Below are positions 50,015 to 62,500 of a stretch of DNA of 64,000 bases, piece after piece; within the stretch, counting starts at the first letter, position 1; every line of letters begins with the position of its first letter. The notes under the pieces were generated by a model. The model ran no database searches. It was not told where the DNA came from and saw nothing but the letters and a program-made list of their open reading frames with translations. The DNA lies in assembly GCA_029224185.1 (NCBI GenBank), contig CM055210.1:11425021-11489020 (forward strand), written 5' to 3'. The position numbers and the translations under genes are program-made. The stretch is from Karalla daura (taxonomy: Eukaryota > Chordata > Actinopteri > Chaetodontiformes > Leiognathidae).

Positions 50015-50150
50015 ATGCCCTGAAATGGATTGGAGACCAGTTCAGGGTGTATTCCTTGTTTTCATGCTATGTGAGCTAGAGATAGACACAGGCAGACCCT
50101 ACGACACCGTTAAGATACAAAGAGGGTAAGATACTGGATGGATGGAGCAT
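50015..50150 (+). repeat. dispersed fish repeat, 3' part of a split copy
   Basis: CTGAAATGGATTGGAGACCA, GTTCAGGGTGTATTCCTTGT, then AGATACTGGATGGATGG, the 3' words of the same family. About 250 bp of other sequence separates it from the 5' part. Confidence 0.6.
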
Positions 50151-50479
50151 ATGTGATTTATTCACCCATCCCTCTCTCCATCTTGTGTAGTGACACATCC
50201 TTACCCCTCAGATGCTCCAGAAGTTTTTTTTCTCTTTTTGTCACAGTCCGTATATCCTCCAGTGTAGCGGCGATCTAATTTTGGATATGCTGAAGAGCTG
50301 ACCTGTTGTTGTACCAATTCCAACTTGGGAACCTGAACGCATCAGTGTGGCTGTCACTTTGTGGGTAAATTACCGAGGTTCCCACTGTCCCGGTGCATGG
50401 CCTGGGTCAGGCTCGGCTCTATCTGCTTCTTTCATCCAATTAGGAAATGAGTTAAAACCCTTCACTTGCACTGGGACAA

Positions 50480-50850
50480 GCTGACAGACACACACTCACA
50501 GACACACACACCCAACGCACAGACACGCACACAGGTGCTGGCCGCAGCATCTGCCCCATCACCCACGCTATTTCTTAATTTAGATCTCAAGTAGGATAAC
50601 CGGTCAAAACACACATACAAACACACTGAGGGATAAATAGACCGTCTGTCTCCCCACTTCCCCCCTCTGTCTGCCACATGGTGCAGACACACATCAATTG
50701 ATTCAGCATCTCTCTTCCTGTCTCCCTCGACCACTCTCTCTCTCCTTCATACACACAAACACACACAAGCATGAAGTCCCTCCCTTGGGGATGAAATCAC
50801 TTACACACACACGCACACACACACACACACACACAAACGCACAAATATCG
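50480..50850 (+). repeat. scattered CA-rich microsatellites
   Basis: CA/CACG-rich runs at about 50487-50535, 50745-50770 and 50800-50835, separated by ordinary sequence. Confidence 0.85.
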
Positions 50851-52379
50851 GGTGGCTCGTTGCTGGAGTGGACAGGCCTTTGTGAGATAACGGGCAAACG
50901 CAGCCTGACAGGCTCGGCTGGGCCATTATTGAATTGCAGTGAAGACTATATTACTTTAGAGTGAGATAAAAGACTACATACAAGACGGATGGGTGGGGGA
51001 CATCAAACAAGACTGTGTCCGGATTGTGCCAGGAGTAATCCGACTGAGGGCAGCGCTGATTTCCCCCAGGCCAGGTGCCATTTCTCCTTGAATAATTCTT
51101 ATGAGGAATCCAACAGCAGCTCCGCCTTTGTGCCGTTATTTGTATCCTCTCCTCGTTTCCCTCCATCATATCCTGTTTTTTTTTTTCCCCATCCGGCTCT
51201 CGCCCATTCTTCTATCTTGTTTCTCGGATTGCCGGCGCACAAAACTCCGATGTTATGATTGGAATTCTTCAAAATCGTTTAACTTCATGCGGCGCGGCCC
51301 CTCGGCCGGGGGATGTTTCTCGACTGTGAATGGAGAGGGGAGGGCCCTCGGGGGAAATACTTGTGATGGTGTTTGGGAGGTTTGGCCTAGAATGCAATAT
51401 GGATGGCAGGAGAAGCCATCTGATGTTCCGGAAACATTTGGCACCTTGTGTCATCAGCCGAACTTGTTTGCAGTCAGAGGCGTCTTTGATCTCAAGACAA
51501 AAACAGTGTAAACAGATGCTTTGTGTTTGCTCATTCTGAACATCTTAGGCGGCAAAAAGGCTGACAGGTACAATGATGATAATGCCGGGAAGTAAGGTGA
51601 TCATTACCCACTTCAAAGGGGAAATTAACGACTATAAAAACAACGCAGAAATCGCTATATCCTTCCTTTCCTTTTTTCACTCGCTTCTATTATCTGTTGC
51701 AAGGTGATAGCACTCCTTTGTGGCTGGCACCGCTGAATGGCATTGGACTTGACAGTGATGCTGGCATGTCATTAATCAAATATATATGCATGGAAATCAT
51801 CTAGGCGCCCCACCATAGGTTACGCTTAGGTGGCAAGGAATAAAATAACTGGGGTGAAAAGAGGCTTTTTGCAGCGAGATCCAATACGATTCCCACCAAA
51901 TTAAAAAAAGTGAGGTAGCTCCTACATAAATCCAGAAACTACATTAATAAAATATCAATGCTCAGTGGTATGGGAAAAATCGATCTATTTGAGCAGGGTC
52001 ACAGAATTACAATGCGGAGGCGCAGCAGTTTGAGAATTTGCAAACTGTGGGCGTGACGTGTTGATAGGGTGCCTTCAGATCTTTATCACGTCCCTTGTGG
52101 AGGTTGTCATTTTCCCCTTTTCCACCAAAGCAGTTCCAGCGCTGATTCAGGGTGTACAGCTTGATTTGGGTGGAGCTTGAGTGTTTCAATAGAGCTGTAC
52201 CACTTCTTTGCTGAGCCAGATGTAAGGACCAGATCTAGGGCTGGGGTTATTGAGACCAACAAAAACAGCAAAGTGAGCATCACCATTGTTTATGTAAATG
52301 ACATAATACAATGATGTGGCTTGAGAAAAGTAGATTGGTTCTCAGATGGTTCTTAAATTGAATTTACTATTAGCCTGTG

Positions 52380-52530
52380 ATAGCTGTCCATCCATCCATC
52401 CATCTTACCTGCTTGGTACCCACTTGGGTCTTTGGGTCCATGTGGTCCGTGTCCATGTGGCCCGTGTCAATTTGCATGGCCCTTGGTGTGAGTGTGAGAG
52501 CAAATGGTGTGTGTGACAAGTGGGCCTGTT
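52380..52530 (-). repeat. degraded dispersed repeat
   Basis: Begins CATCCATCCATCCATCTTAC, the reverse complement of the GGATGGATGG tail seen on other copies, and continues with GTGTGAGTGTGAGAGCAAATGG-type text. Weaker match than the other copies. Confidence 0.35.
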
Positions 52531-52849
52531 ATAGATGATCAATCTACAACAAGTCCAGTTGCCAGGACTGTACAAGTCCTTGGATAGCCCTGATGACCTG
52601 GACAAATCAGAATCTCCACGGACATCTTAGAAATCTCCGATCGCGCCGACAGTTGCTCCTCTTGGCTGCAAACGCTGCCAACGCTGGAACGCAACAGCTG
52701 TTACACTTTGCTTCCAGCCTTTGTTCTCGGCTATCGCAAGATCACTTAAGGGCACTTACTCTGTTCATAAACTGTCATAATTCCACTCGACTCGGCAGCG
52801 ATTTGTAAAATAAAATTCAGGAAAAAGCCTGATGTAATCTTTTATGGAT

Positions 52850-53560
52850 CTGTGTAATTACGTTCCAATCGAGTTGCCCCCCTGTTGAGGTGATTATTAA
52901 AGTAGAAAATGTTTTTATGAGGGCCTGATGGTCTCTTTATATCTGAGGTAGAGCATCTCTGCGTGATATTTTGCATTACAAACAGTTTGTCATCTGCAGG
53001 TGCCTGCTACATTTCCCCAATTCATCCTGTTGTTAATGTAATTGATAAGGAGCCCAATGTTTGATGCCCACTGTCAAATCGAGCCACACACACACACACA
53101 CACTTTTCTCTGAATGGATCTGGACGTGTTTACCCCCTCCCATCAAATGTTCATCCTGTCGAGGGTGGGCGAACAGTCCCATTGTCTTATTTATTTGCTG
53201 ACGCGATTCACAACACGATAATAATAATTAATTGAGGTTATTAATTTTTAATGAGAGACCTAAATGGTGAGCCCCCAGGGCCTCTAACCTCTGGTTTTAA
53301 TTAATATGCGGTGGGTGCACATTAGGCTTTCAATTAAAGTGGGGGGAATAGCCAGGCAATCACTGAGCGCTTTTAATCCATATGCTCATCAAGGGTCCAA
53401 GTCATGCCTTTTTAATCAAGCACTCCAGACCTGAAAAGAGTGAAAACACATGTCTATCAGTCATTCAGTAAGAACAGCTAGAGTGATTTTGGACTTTCAA
53501 GAAAAGTGCTGTCTTTTAATGAGCTCGGCTTAGGGCCGTAACGTGGCAGAGGACGGCGAG
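52850..53560. promoter_or_regulatory. AT-rich tract strongly resembling conserved non-coding elements
   Basis: Apart from a short CA run (about 53088-53102), this is unique sequence with closely packed TAAT cores (AATAATAATTAATTGAGG, TTATTAATTTTTAATGAGAG, GGTTTTAATTAATATGCGG, TTTCAATTAAAG). This is the most enhancer-like text in the window. Conservation needs an alignment. Confidence 0.35.
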
Positions 53561-53574
53561 GGAATTCGGAGAGT

Positions 53575-53625
53575 GGGAAGAGAAAGAGAGAGAGAGAGGG
53601 AGAGAGGGGGAGAGAAAGCAGTATT
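53575..53625 (+). repeat. GA-rich low-complexity patch
   Basis: AGAGAGAG and GGGAGAGAGGGGGAG units. Confidence 0.85.
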
Positions 53626-54169
53626 CTTCAAGAGGAGCTTGCAGTAGAGGTGGGATTAATGAGATGCAAATTAGTCCTCATTTGCTCAAACGCTGACAGC
53701 TGAAGCGTCACTTTGACAGGGGACACTGTCAGTCCAACAAGCCCCAAATAAACACTCCTCTGTTTTTACCACACAAACAAACGCCTGCGCCCGAGCCAAG
53801 ACGTGCGGCGCAGGCTGCCGGCTTGCCGCAGGTGACTCGATGCTATTCATGAAAATGAGAAATCCCGCGCCACGCCGAGACGTGTCGTACGCACACGTGC
53901 TGGAAAAAGTGTGTTTGTACATCTTGTAAAACAACCCGCACCCCACTCCACCTCACCCCACCCCATCCCACCCCGGCGCCATCTCATCTTCATGACAATA
54001 CACACATACACACACCTGGGCTGAATCGTTAAATAACCCAGGTGTCCTGGGAAGACGTGGCGTGCGAGTGAGTTCAATTTTCTCGGGCGCTAATGTGGAA
54101 TCGTTGCTTTGCAACCGGCGCTGGCGGAGTAAGCCTCGACGCTACGGCACGTGCTCGTCTGAATTAGCG

Positions 54170-54290
54170 GGGAAAAAGGAGAGAAAATTGAGGCCGAGTG
54201 GTGACACAGTGAGGAAAGAGGGGGAAGGGGACGGGAAGGGAGGAGGAGGAGGAGGGGGTGGGGGAGGTGGAGGAAAAAGAAGAGACTTAT
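54170..54290 (+). repeat. purine-rich GGA tract
   Basis: Almost only G and A for about 100 bp, with GGGG runs and GGAGGAGGAGG; it could form G-quadruplex or triplex structures. The overlapping minus-strand ORF of 157 codons (poly-Pro) is a compositional artefact. Confidence 0.85.
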
Positions 54291-54628
54291 AGATGGGCGA
54301 GGAGGTCGATAGACAGGTAGACGGAGAGATCGGAGGGCGTCGCGCCGCAGCTAATGCACACCAGCAATTACGGGCCATCATAATCACAGCATCCAGTGAC
54401 AACATAATCATAGCACAATCAGGTGGCGAATCAGAGGCAATTTGCAAACTATCTCGACAACTTGGAGGGGCTGGCAAAATTCCCCATTTGTGTGCAGCAG
54501 TCTGAGAAAGCTTAATTATCCTGATGAGGGGGTGGCAGAGAAGGGACCAGCGACCCCGGCACGCTTGGAACCACCTATGAGACAAACGGCGGCTGGCGCC
54601 GAGGTCTGGGGACACCTGGAAACTCTAG

Positions 54629-54638
54629 GTGTGTGCGT

Positions 54639-54705
<67 letters not shown>
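54629..54705 (+). repeat. GT microsatellite (about 35 units)
   Basis: GT units with a GC and an AT interruption near the start. Confidence 0.96.
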
Positions 54706-54707
<2 letters not shown>

Positions 54708-54919
54708 AGTATCCCTTTGTGGGAACATGGTGTAACAAGCAGGTGTCAAATTGATCCTGATTGAGGAGACAGGGAACAACAGATGCACAAGTTGTTGTTG
54801 TTGGTAATTTTTGCCGTGATTTCCCCTCTTGTGAGCATTTGTACTATTGTGTATGTGTGTGTGTGTGTGTGTGCATGTGTGTTGACAACCTGGCTGTGTT
54901 TTTATAGATGTGCACTTAA

Positions 54920-55960
54920 ATAAACAGCAATGATGAACTCAGAGAATCTCATTTCTTCCCAATTCACTGCGGAGGCTGATTATCTTGTCAAATTCTTGCA
55001 GTTGGCCCGAGATGTGAACATATTGATAATCTCAGAGAGAGAATTCATAATGTATTCATGTGTTGGGAATGCGAAAAAAAAAGAAAAAGAAAAAAAAATT
55101 GAAATCTAAAAGGAGACAAAATACCAGAGAATGCAGAGAGGGGCTTGCGAAATTCTCAGTGTTCACTCAAAAAAGAAATACCTTTGGGTTATGTTATTAA
55201 ACTTAGAAATGAACAACAAGGAAACTGAATTAATCTCCGGCAAGAAGGGGAGCCAGATAATTCCAGTTGAGCAAATTGAATTGGAATGTAAATGTTAAAA
55301 ATGATCCACATGCTGTCCCTGGGTTCCTGTGAGCACAGGCTCAGAATTCAGTCGGCTCCTCTCCCTCCGTTGCTCAAATATGTGGATAACAACAAAATTA
55401 ATTATACATATTAATGCTTGCTTGCCAATTTTCCATGCGCATCTCCCCGAAAACGGCTTTCTTCAAAAAGCACCCGTCCAGAATTTGAACTAACTAATCT
55501 CCAGTTGCCTTGGGAGAGAAAACAAGCGCTTTGAGGGAATAAGTTACATTCTGTTGCGGCGTTTACACGTGTGGCTGAGCACAGAACTTCAGAGCTGGCA
55601 TTTCAATCAGGAGCCATCAAAGGCATCCTTGGCAGATAAGAGGAGCTGCACAAGCCCCTGTGCTTTAAACTCCAATAGTGTGTTTACGCAGGAGATACAC
55701 TCTGCATACAGTAGAACAAATCGGGGGCTGCGCCCAGGACTCGCACAAAAGCTCGCCTCTAATCGAAAGGAAAACGGATGTTTGCCGTTTTGGGCGCCGC
55801 AAAATTAACATCTTGATTAAAAGCTACCGGTGTAACTAGCGATTTAATGCCGCTCACATTTTATCAGGTATAAAGGCCCTTTTCATCTGGTTAATATCAG
55901 CGGGATATAATTGATTGTAAAGGGTTTGGTATCGTAGTTCTTTCTCAACCAACAGGAAGT
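54920..55960. other. desert segment with CNE-like AT-rich text
   Basis: Unique AT-rich sequence. An A-rich patch (55073-55098) is the only simple repeat. The plus-strand frame at 55554-55808 has no recognisable domain. Confidence 0.3.
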
Positions 55961-55984
55961 CATAAACTGAGGATTACCAGATAA

Positions 55985-56165
55985 GACAATCCGTCCCTTC
56001 ATCCATTATCTTACATGCCTTAAAGGTGTCTCAGGGGGTCTGTTAGAGTGTCCAATAGACCTCAATGCATGCTTCTAGACTGGGAAACCATACGAAACCA
56101 CACAGAGGGGCTCTTAGTCCATCCAGGATCCCAACCCAGGTCCATCTTGGTGCTAAACAGCGCTA
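55985..56165 (-). repeat. dispersed fish repeat, reverse orientation
   Basis: CATCCATTATCTTACATGCC at the left end, then ATGCTTCTAGACTGGGAAAC, CCACACAGAGGGGCTCTTAG and GGATCCCAACCCAGGTCCAT, in the order of the family read backwards. Confidence 0.55.
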
Positions 56166-57639
56166 ACTAAGAAAAGATTTCCCTTTCTGGCAAATAAAAT
56201 ACAATAAAGCCCATCTAATGCTGTATTTATTTGCCCTAAATCAATGTAATAGGGATTCTTTTTAATCAGTGAAATGATTTAGCGTGACTCAATACAAAAA
56301 AAACAAAAAAGCGCACCAACTAAAGTTCAATGCCGTCAAGGCTCTCTGCCTTTGCTCTTCAAAACTCCTTTGTTATGTCAGGTATATTTTCTGGACAGCT
56401 CCCAATATCCGTAAGGCTTATTGGAGCAGTGCATCCATACAACTCACAGAGGACACCCAAAGATAACAGGAAAAGTTGGAACCTGTCCTAAAGTCAGGTA
56501 TTACCGTGGCTGTGTGGCCGCACTGGGGCACTGGGGATTCGTACCCACGGCCTCGCAGGTTTATATCACCTGGTGTAAAGATTCATTGTCGTGATCATTG
56601 GAATTGACTTTTAAGTGACCTGCTCGCTATAAAAATGAGGCTAATTACGGCGGAATGGGAGAGTGTCACCTTTGTGAAAATATCTCATCTATTGATGCTT
56701 TAATTTTAATGACACGCATGACCTTTGTGAGTCACACCCTTGAGCTACACAAATACAGAAGAGAGATGCCTGGGCTCGTTCCCGTGAGCTCGGGGATGTT
56801 TCATTTGCAGAGCCTACGATATCGTTTGGCCTCCCACACCGTGCTGCCCCCCCCCCCCTAACTCCACTACAATCCGCCTACATTCAAATTTGGGAAAATT
56901 GAAATGAAGACTTACTGAGCGTCTACCTCAATTATGTGCGGCAGAATATTGTGACGCGTGATGTTGTCAACGGTGGTGAATGTGAGGAGAGTGCTCGAGA
57001 GCCACCCCGTAAGTGGTGCTTATTATATGCAACATTTATGTTTATCATGGCGAATCGAGCGTCTCTCCAAGCCGTGATAAAATGTGTGTTTGCATTAGCG
57101 TGAGAGGCTTTTAATATGATCTGTGGTTAAAACCGTAACACCAGAGATAAGGGGTTTAGAGGAGGGGGATGTATGGCTAAGGGAAACAATTTGTATCTCA
57201 GCGAAAAATATTAGAAATCCAGGCAGTGCAGAAAAAAAATAGGTCAGTTCATTTAGTGATGTCTCAGAAAATGTCATTCATCACGAAATGAGAGGAATGC
57301 GAAAAACAAGGAATATGAAAGAAATCTGCAAAAGGTGTGACAACCCAATTGGTCTCGACTGAAGTCTCCTGGATTTTATCTCTCTCTGTTTAGTACGCCG
57401 CCCAGCAGTCCAAATTAAACCAAGTAGCATTCAGAGAGCTCCTGCTTGTAAAACCCACATCTAATTAGCAAAGATCTTTTAAAAAGATATATATTTGATT
57501 ATCAAACAAACATGACATGTTTAATGTTGCTGCGTCCTATTAAGTGTAATGGATAGTGCAATTATTGAAGGTCAGATTAGCTCAATTCGGAGTCTGTTTT
57601 AATCAAACAAAAATCACATCAGAGTGTGGGATCAATGGC

Positions 57640-57900
57640 TGTGCAAGAAAACACATGCTTATTAATGTGGATGCAGAACTGAGACAGTTCTATCTTTGTA
57701 GTGCTCCACGTCTTAGAGGTGACACATATTCCATATATCTTACTATATCACAGTCTCCAGAGTCCTAGTTTGTGTTTTTCTACATGCAAAGCCTCAATAT
57801 TAAAGGGATAAAACATTATGCAGATGATAGACAGTTATTCGCATCGACACAATGCAACCTCAGAGTTGAGTTGGTGACATTGTATCCTCCAAAAATCTGA
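57640..57900 (+). mobile_element. LINE reverse-transcriptase relic (YADD motif)
   Basis: The plus strand encodes GIKHYADDRQLFASTQ at about 57807-57855. YADD with following Gln-Leu-Phe is the catalytic motif of non-LTR retrotransposon reverse transcriptases, and the family typically reads HCYADDTQLY. About 35 codons upstream, after a frame change, TYSIYLTISQ corresponds to the 'LFSIYL' strand that precedes the motif in L2-like elements. Stops and frameshifts interrupt the frame, so it is dead. More of the element may extend to about 58250, where text resembling the thumb region occurs, but this is uncertain. The clade (L2/Maui-like) is a guess from the motif context. Confidence 0.6.
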
Positions 57901-58816
57901 TAAAACAAATGCCTTTCACTCTTTGAACACGATAAACAATGAGCCGAGTAATCTGTGAATTTCCCTCCTTGATCCTTCTGCTTTAAAGCTTTAATATACT
58001 GGTCAAATATTTATCTAGTTCAGCCATGTTTACAACTTATCTCACAGCTTATCAGATCTTGCTCCCATATGAAATTTCTTGCCAGTAGGAGAGAACATAA
58101 ACTTTAAGCCCATATACTTGACTTTTGGGTTGCAGCACACACATTGTGTAGAAAGGCGCAGAACGCTGTTCAACATATTCAGTGTACAGCTCGAGCCGAG
58201 GAGAAATCATGTTTGGTTAATGTATATCTTTTTAAGCAAAGTAATGTTGTGATTCCGACTTGTCTGCCTTTCATTATGCACAGACAAGCGAAGGGAAAGG
58301 AGAGGAACCGCGGGAGTTCGTCTAAGTTCGGTGATCAGTCTGTCTGAGCTGTCACACATACAGTACACAGACACACTGTACACAAATAGAGACTGTGTGT
58401 TGATACAGCAAACGTCTGTACTGTCAGTCGGGGGAGAGAGAAACTCACTGATGGCTGTTTTCTGCAGCAAAAAATAAAGAGAGAAGATAAAAAAAGGAAG
58501 GAGTGCAGTGGGAGAATCCCAATGCACACAACTCTGGGACCAGATCAGTGTTTGGGATGCGGCCGCATTCTGCACCACGGCCCAGCGCTAAAATACATCT
58601 TACCTTAATATGATCTCATTTATATGGCCGCATGCACCATTACAACAGTTCAGCTCTCTAATAAATCTACAAGCCCTCTGCCAGTGGTCGCCATCATTTG
58701 AATGACACTTCCGTGTTCAGGCAAAAATCACATCCACCTAAACTAAATTGGCGTGGACCGGTTTTCCATACCGGAGGTGCTCTCCAGCAGTCAAGCGTGT
58801 GTGCATCTGTTTTTGC

Positions 58817-58817
<1 letters not shown>

Positions 58818-58862
<45 letters not shown>
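58818..58862 (+). repeat. GT microsatellite
   Basis: About 22 GT units. Confidence 0.95.
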
Positions 58863-58864
<2 letters not shown>

Positions 58865-59089
58865 CTGCAGTGTTTGTCTGCTGTGTGTCTTTGAGTGTAA
58901 GCGCAGGGATCTCATTTCTGCATCGTTTCGGTGGTCCCGATGCGTGCGTGGGACTCAAGCCCACAGCGGAGAGTCAATCTCAGACATCTATTATGCACTT
59001 CATCAATCTTTTTGGACTCTTGACATTTCACTAGCTGAACAAATTGTCAGTTATCAAAACTCAATTTCAGAAATGACATGTCGAAATTC

Positions 59090-59310
59090 ACCCAGCACCA
59101 CCCCACACCACACCCCACACCCCACCCACCTACCACACATCCCAACCCCTCCTCTTCCTCTCTCCCTCTCTCTTAGCATGCACCTCTTTGCATTTTCCTA
59201 GATGTCATCACAGAGAATCCACCCCCCCACCCACGACAACTGCACACACACACACACACATCCACTTGAGGACAAATGAAGTTCAGTCCTCCTCCTCCCC
59301 CTCCTCCTCC
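59090..59310 (+). repeat. C-rich low-complexity sequence
   Basis: CACCCCACACC-type and CTCCTCC-type runs with a CA repeat (about 59240-59261). Confidence 0.8.
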
Positions 59311-59509
59311 ATCCCACCTTTCCCTATCGCTTAAATAGCTTAGTTTTGTATGCAAAGAGTTAACGGCTGTTGGAGTTAATCGCTCCTGGGCTATCCGCGT
59401 TCCTGCGAGCAGATAAGGCTGTTTATAAATTGATTTGGTTATGCTTCATTGATAATAAAAGGAGCCAGGCTTTGTTTACTTAACAAAACATACTCTCTCT
59501 CACTCTCCT

Positions 59510-59517
<8 letters not shown>

Positions 59518-59554
<37 letters not shown>

Positions 59555-59562
59555 TATATATA
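59518..59562 (+). repeat. CA / TA microsatellite
   Basis: CT-rich lead-in, CA units (59521-59548), then TATA units. Confidence 0.92.
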
Positions 59563-60865
59563 TGCACACGCACACGGCCTGATCTGCATCCTCACTGAGT
59601 GTGTATGCGCCTGTGCACATCTGGATAGGTGTAAGCCAGATAGCAAAGTTGCGTGTTTGAGCAAGTGTGAGGAAGTGTGGTGGGGGCGTGGAGAGGAGGA
59701 GAGGAGGCCACTGGAGTGACAGGGTCAACCTTGAGGAAAGGATATAGGGAGAAAATCATTAGAGTAAAGTAAAGGTGAAAGCAGGCAACACTGAAGGGGG
59801 CCTAATCCTTGTTCACTCCCGCTAATGAAAGTCATCAGTCACATCCCCGCGCATGCTAATGACATGTGCGGGCGCACGCTCAGAATCCCACACATGTGCA
59901 CCTTTGCAGACGCACGCCCGTCATGTCGGACGGCACGTGGTCTCTTTGTATCGCGTTTAAACAAACGCGTGTGTGCCTCCTTCGCCACATGACAAACCCG
60001 GGCGACTCTTTGTTTGTTTTTCCCACAGATTAAAATTTCGGAAACGCGTAATCTCAAAGGCGGATCTGTTGCCTGCTCCGTGCCGTGATGTCACCCTGGC
60101 GTGCGATAAGCTTTACCCTTTTTCCACCTTGTGAACACAACAAATACAGTATTACAGCCTCCGAGAAGCACCAGGGAAGGATCTATGTTTAAGTCTCACC
60201 TTACCATACCTTCCCGTTTAAAGCCAAAATGAGAGGAAAGAGGAAAATGTCGAGGATCTTAGACCGAGGTGTCAGGACTGTGGCGACTGCGAGAGCAGCC
60301 ATTAGCGATTAACATAGTGGGAAACCCAGGCTTTCTTCGCTTGCGCGCTGAATATGTGGAGATATCCTGACCTGTCATAGTGGGAAAAGAGCACAGGTGT
60401 AACTAATAGCATTAACAATGACTTCATTAGATTCACGCGTCTCAGCGAGCCACCGTATGACAGTGAACCAGCGTGTAGTCGACAATACCAGGGTATTGAA
60501 ATTGAAGACGCAAAATGAAATTCAGCTGTGATTAACTTTATTATTTACTCCCGTGCTTCTCCCCACGATGTCAAGACGTCTGCGAAACAGACACGGAGCC
60601 GGCACACGGCGCTTTGAAAACACGCCGCTGTTCCGAAGTGTCAGATCCCGCCTAATTTAAGCTGGTAAAATGACATTTTCGAAGGCGTGATGTAATAGTG
60701 AAACACGCGTCTCGAATCTTGTCCTAGCAAAGGAATCAGTTTGGTAATACTAACCTGCTTATATAGACTCAGTTTGTCTGTGGGCCTTTAAGGCTTGATT
60801 TCAGCTATTTACCAGGGCTAATAGTCAATGGTCCAGAGTGCCAGAGTTAAGGCTATGCAAGTCAT

Positions 60866-60908
60866 ATATGTGTATGTGTATATATACATATATATATATA
60901 TATATTTA
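60866..60908 (+). repeat. TA-rich microsatellite
   Basis: GTATATATACATATATATAT-type sequence, self-complementary and able to fold on itself. Confidence 0.85.
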
Positions 60909-60999
60909 CATATGGATGCATACACCAACAAATGGCAGATTGGCAAATGGCAGGTTATTGTTCACATGCTTTGAAATATTATTAATGAAAAATGAATGA

Positions 61000-61170
61000 A
61001 CTTCCATCGTTCCATACATTATCTCATACACTCACCATTCACTCTCACACATGCCTGGGGGCACTTTAGAGTCTCCAGTCCACCTAAAACATGCATATTT
61101 TAGACAGTGGGAGGTAATTTATGCGGCAAAGCTCCACCCAGAGAGACGCTTGATCTAACACAGTGTCCCC
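61000..61170 (-). repeat. dispersed fish repeat, reverse orientation
   Basis: TTCCATCGTTCCATACATTA, ACTCACCATTCACTCTCACA, GGGGCACTTTAGAGTCTCCA and AAAACATGCATATTTTAGAC, then CAGTGGGAGG, all reverse complements of family words (for example 'tggagactctaaattgcccc'). Confidence 0.7.
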
Positions 61171-61399
61171 ACTTAAATAAAGTTAGAAACTGGAACTCTG
61201 AGATATCATTACAGCTCATGAACTTAAAAATGTGTCCACATTGCATCATTGCGATTTTTTTCTTCAAATCTGATAATGAATAGGCACACATATCCCTCAT
61301 GACATGTAGACAAATAAAAACAAGAAGCCCTGAGACGCTCTTGACATATTTCTTGCACGTGGCAGCTGCTCGTGGGGTGAACTTATCGAGAACTTCTGA

Positions 61400-62500
61400 A
61401 TCCGCCTTTAAGCAGCCACAGTGTGAAATTTAATTAAGCGTTGCATCTGTCCACGTAACCTTGACAAGTTTTTTGGGAATCATTTGATTAGTGCCCTGCG
61501 ATTTAATAATGTTAGTACTCCATTAAAAAAAAAAAAAAACGGGCTCGGCTACAGCACAGCCCATATGATATGGCCGTATTACAGAGGAGTTGCGCTTTCT
61601 GAGCTGGAGAGGATCCAGTGGAGTTAGTTTGTACAAGGCATCCCATTCAGATAGGGAGGAAGTTCAAACAACAATCTTGTACAACAAGCCTGGAGCATTT
61701 CATCACCACCTGACAGCGCTGTAAGGACACGGCGGATTGTTCTTTAGCTCGAGTCAACTATATTTCGCAACAAAACACACTTAATTTCCTTCTGCTACAG
61801 TCTGTTTGTGGCAGATTCATCTCCGGCGAAAACATCCTGACCTTTCCCTCCGCCGGAGCGTTCCCCCACTTTTTACACTAAAAGTCGGCGGTTTGCGAGG
61901 GAGGGTACGGTGGAATAGGAGATCAGTGGCTCTGCTCGGAGGGATACTGCCGTCTCAAGATTTATGGTGATCAGGAAGCTCATCAGAGGAAGACAGAGGT
62001 GAAGGGAGGGGAGAGGAAGAGGGGAAGAAAAAAGAACAGAAAAACAGAAGAATACATTGATGGAAAGGAAAAGTTCCAATAATCATAAACATCCGGCGTG
62101 TATTCCCAGAGCAGTAAGTCCTGTGCGGAGCTCATTAGCATTCAGCGGACCCACCAGATTACTCGGGGCACTCTGTAATTTGCAATAAAAAATAAAGATG
62201 ACGCCAAAACAAAAACAAATCTGAGCTGATACAAATTAGGAGGAGCGCGCGCTTGGTTAGTCTGTCAAAGCAGTAAATTTCCCGGCGCTGCGTGAAAAAC
62301 TCAGGTCGCCGGGCCCGAGCGCAGGCGGGGGGAAATTAATGAGCTGTCTGTTTGTGTGACTTTATTCCCCTTGTATCTCCACCATTTTGCCTGGACAGTG
62401 TATCAATCTGCCTTTACGGTAATGATGCTTCAGTGCTGGAAATTATTGCATTAGAGTGATTGGATTCATTTTAGCGGTGACGGAGGAGAGTCCTGCTGGG
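61400..62500. promoter_or_regulatory. candidate regulatory stretch in the desert
   Basis: Mixed CNE-like text (AATTTAATTAAGCG, GATTTAATAATG) with a CpG-containing part at 62220-62340 (GGAGCGCGCGCTTGG, CCCGGCGCTGCG, GCCGGGCCCGAGCGCAGGCG) that ends in AATTAATGAGC. No exon recognised. Inference only. Confidence 0.25.

Noticed and set aside
15038..53671. ATGCAAAT octamers at 15038, 22574, 38223 and 53664 as a signal of clustered POU sites
   Set aside because: About two or more are expected by chance in 64 kb of AT-leaning DNA on both strands; not an enrichment.
54142..54615. 157-codon minus-strand ORF
   Set aside because: Contains a poly-proline block from the GGA tract and no domain; compositional artefact.
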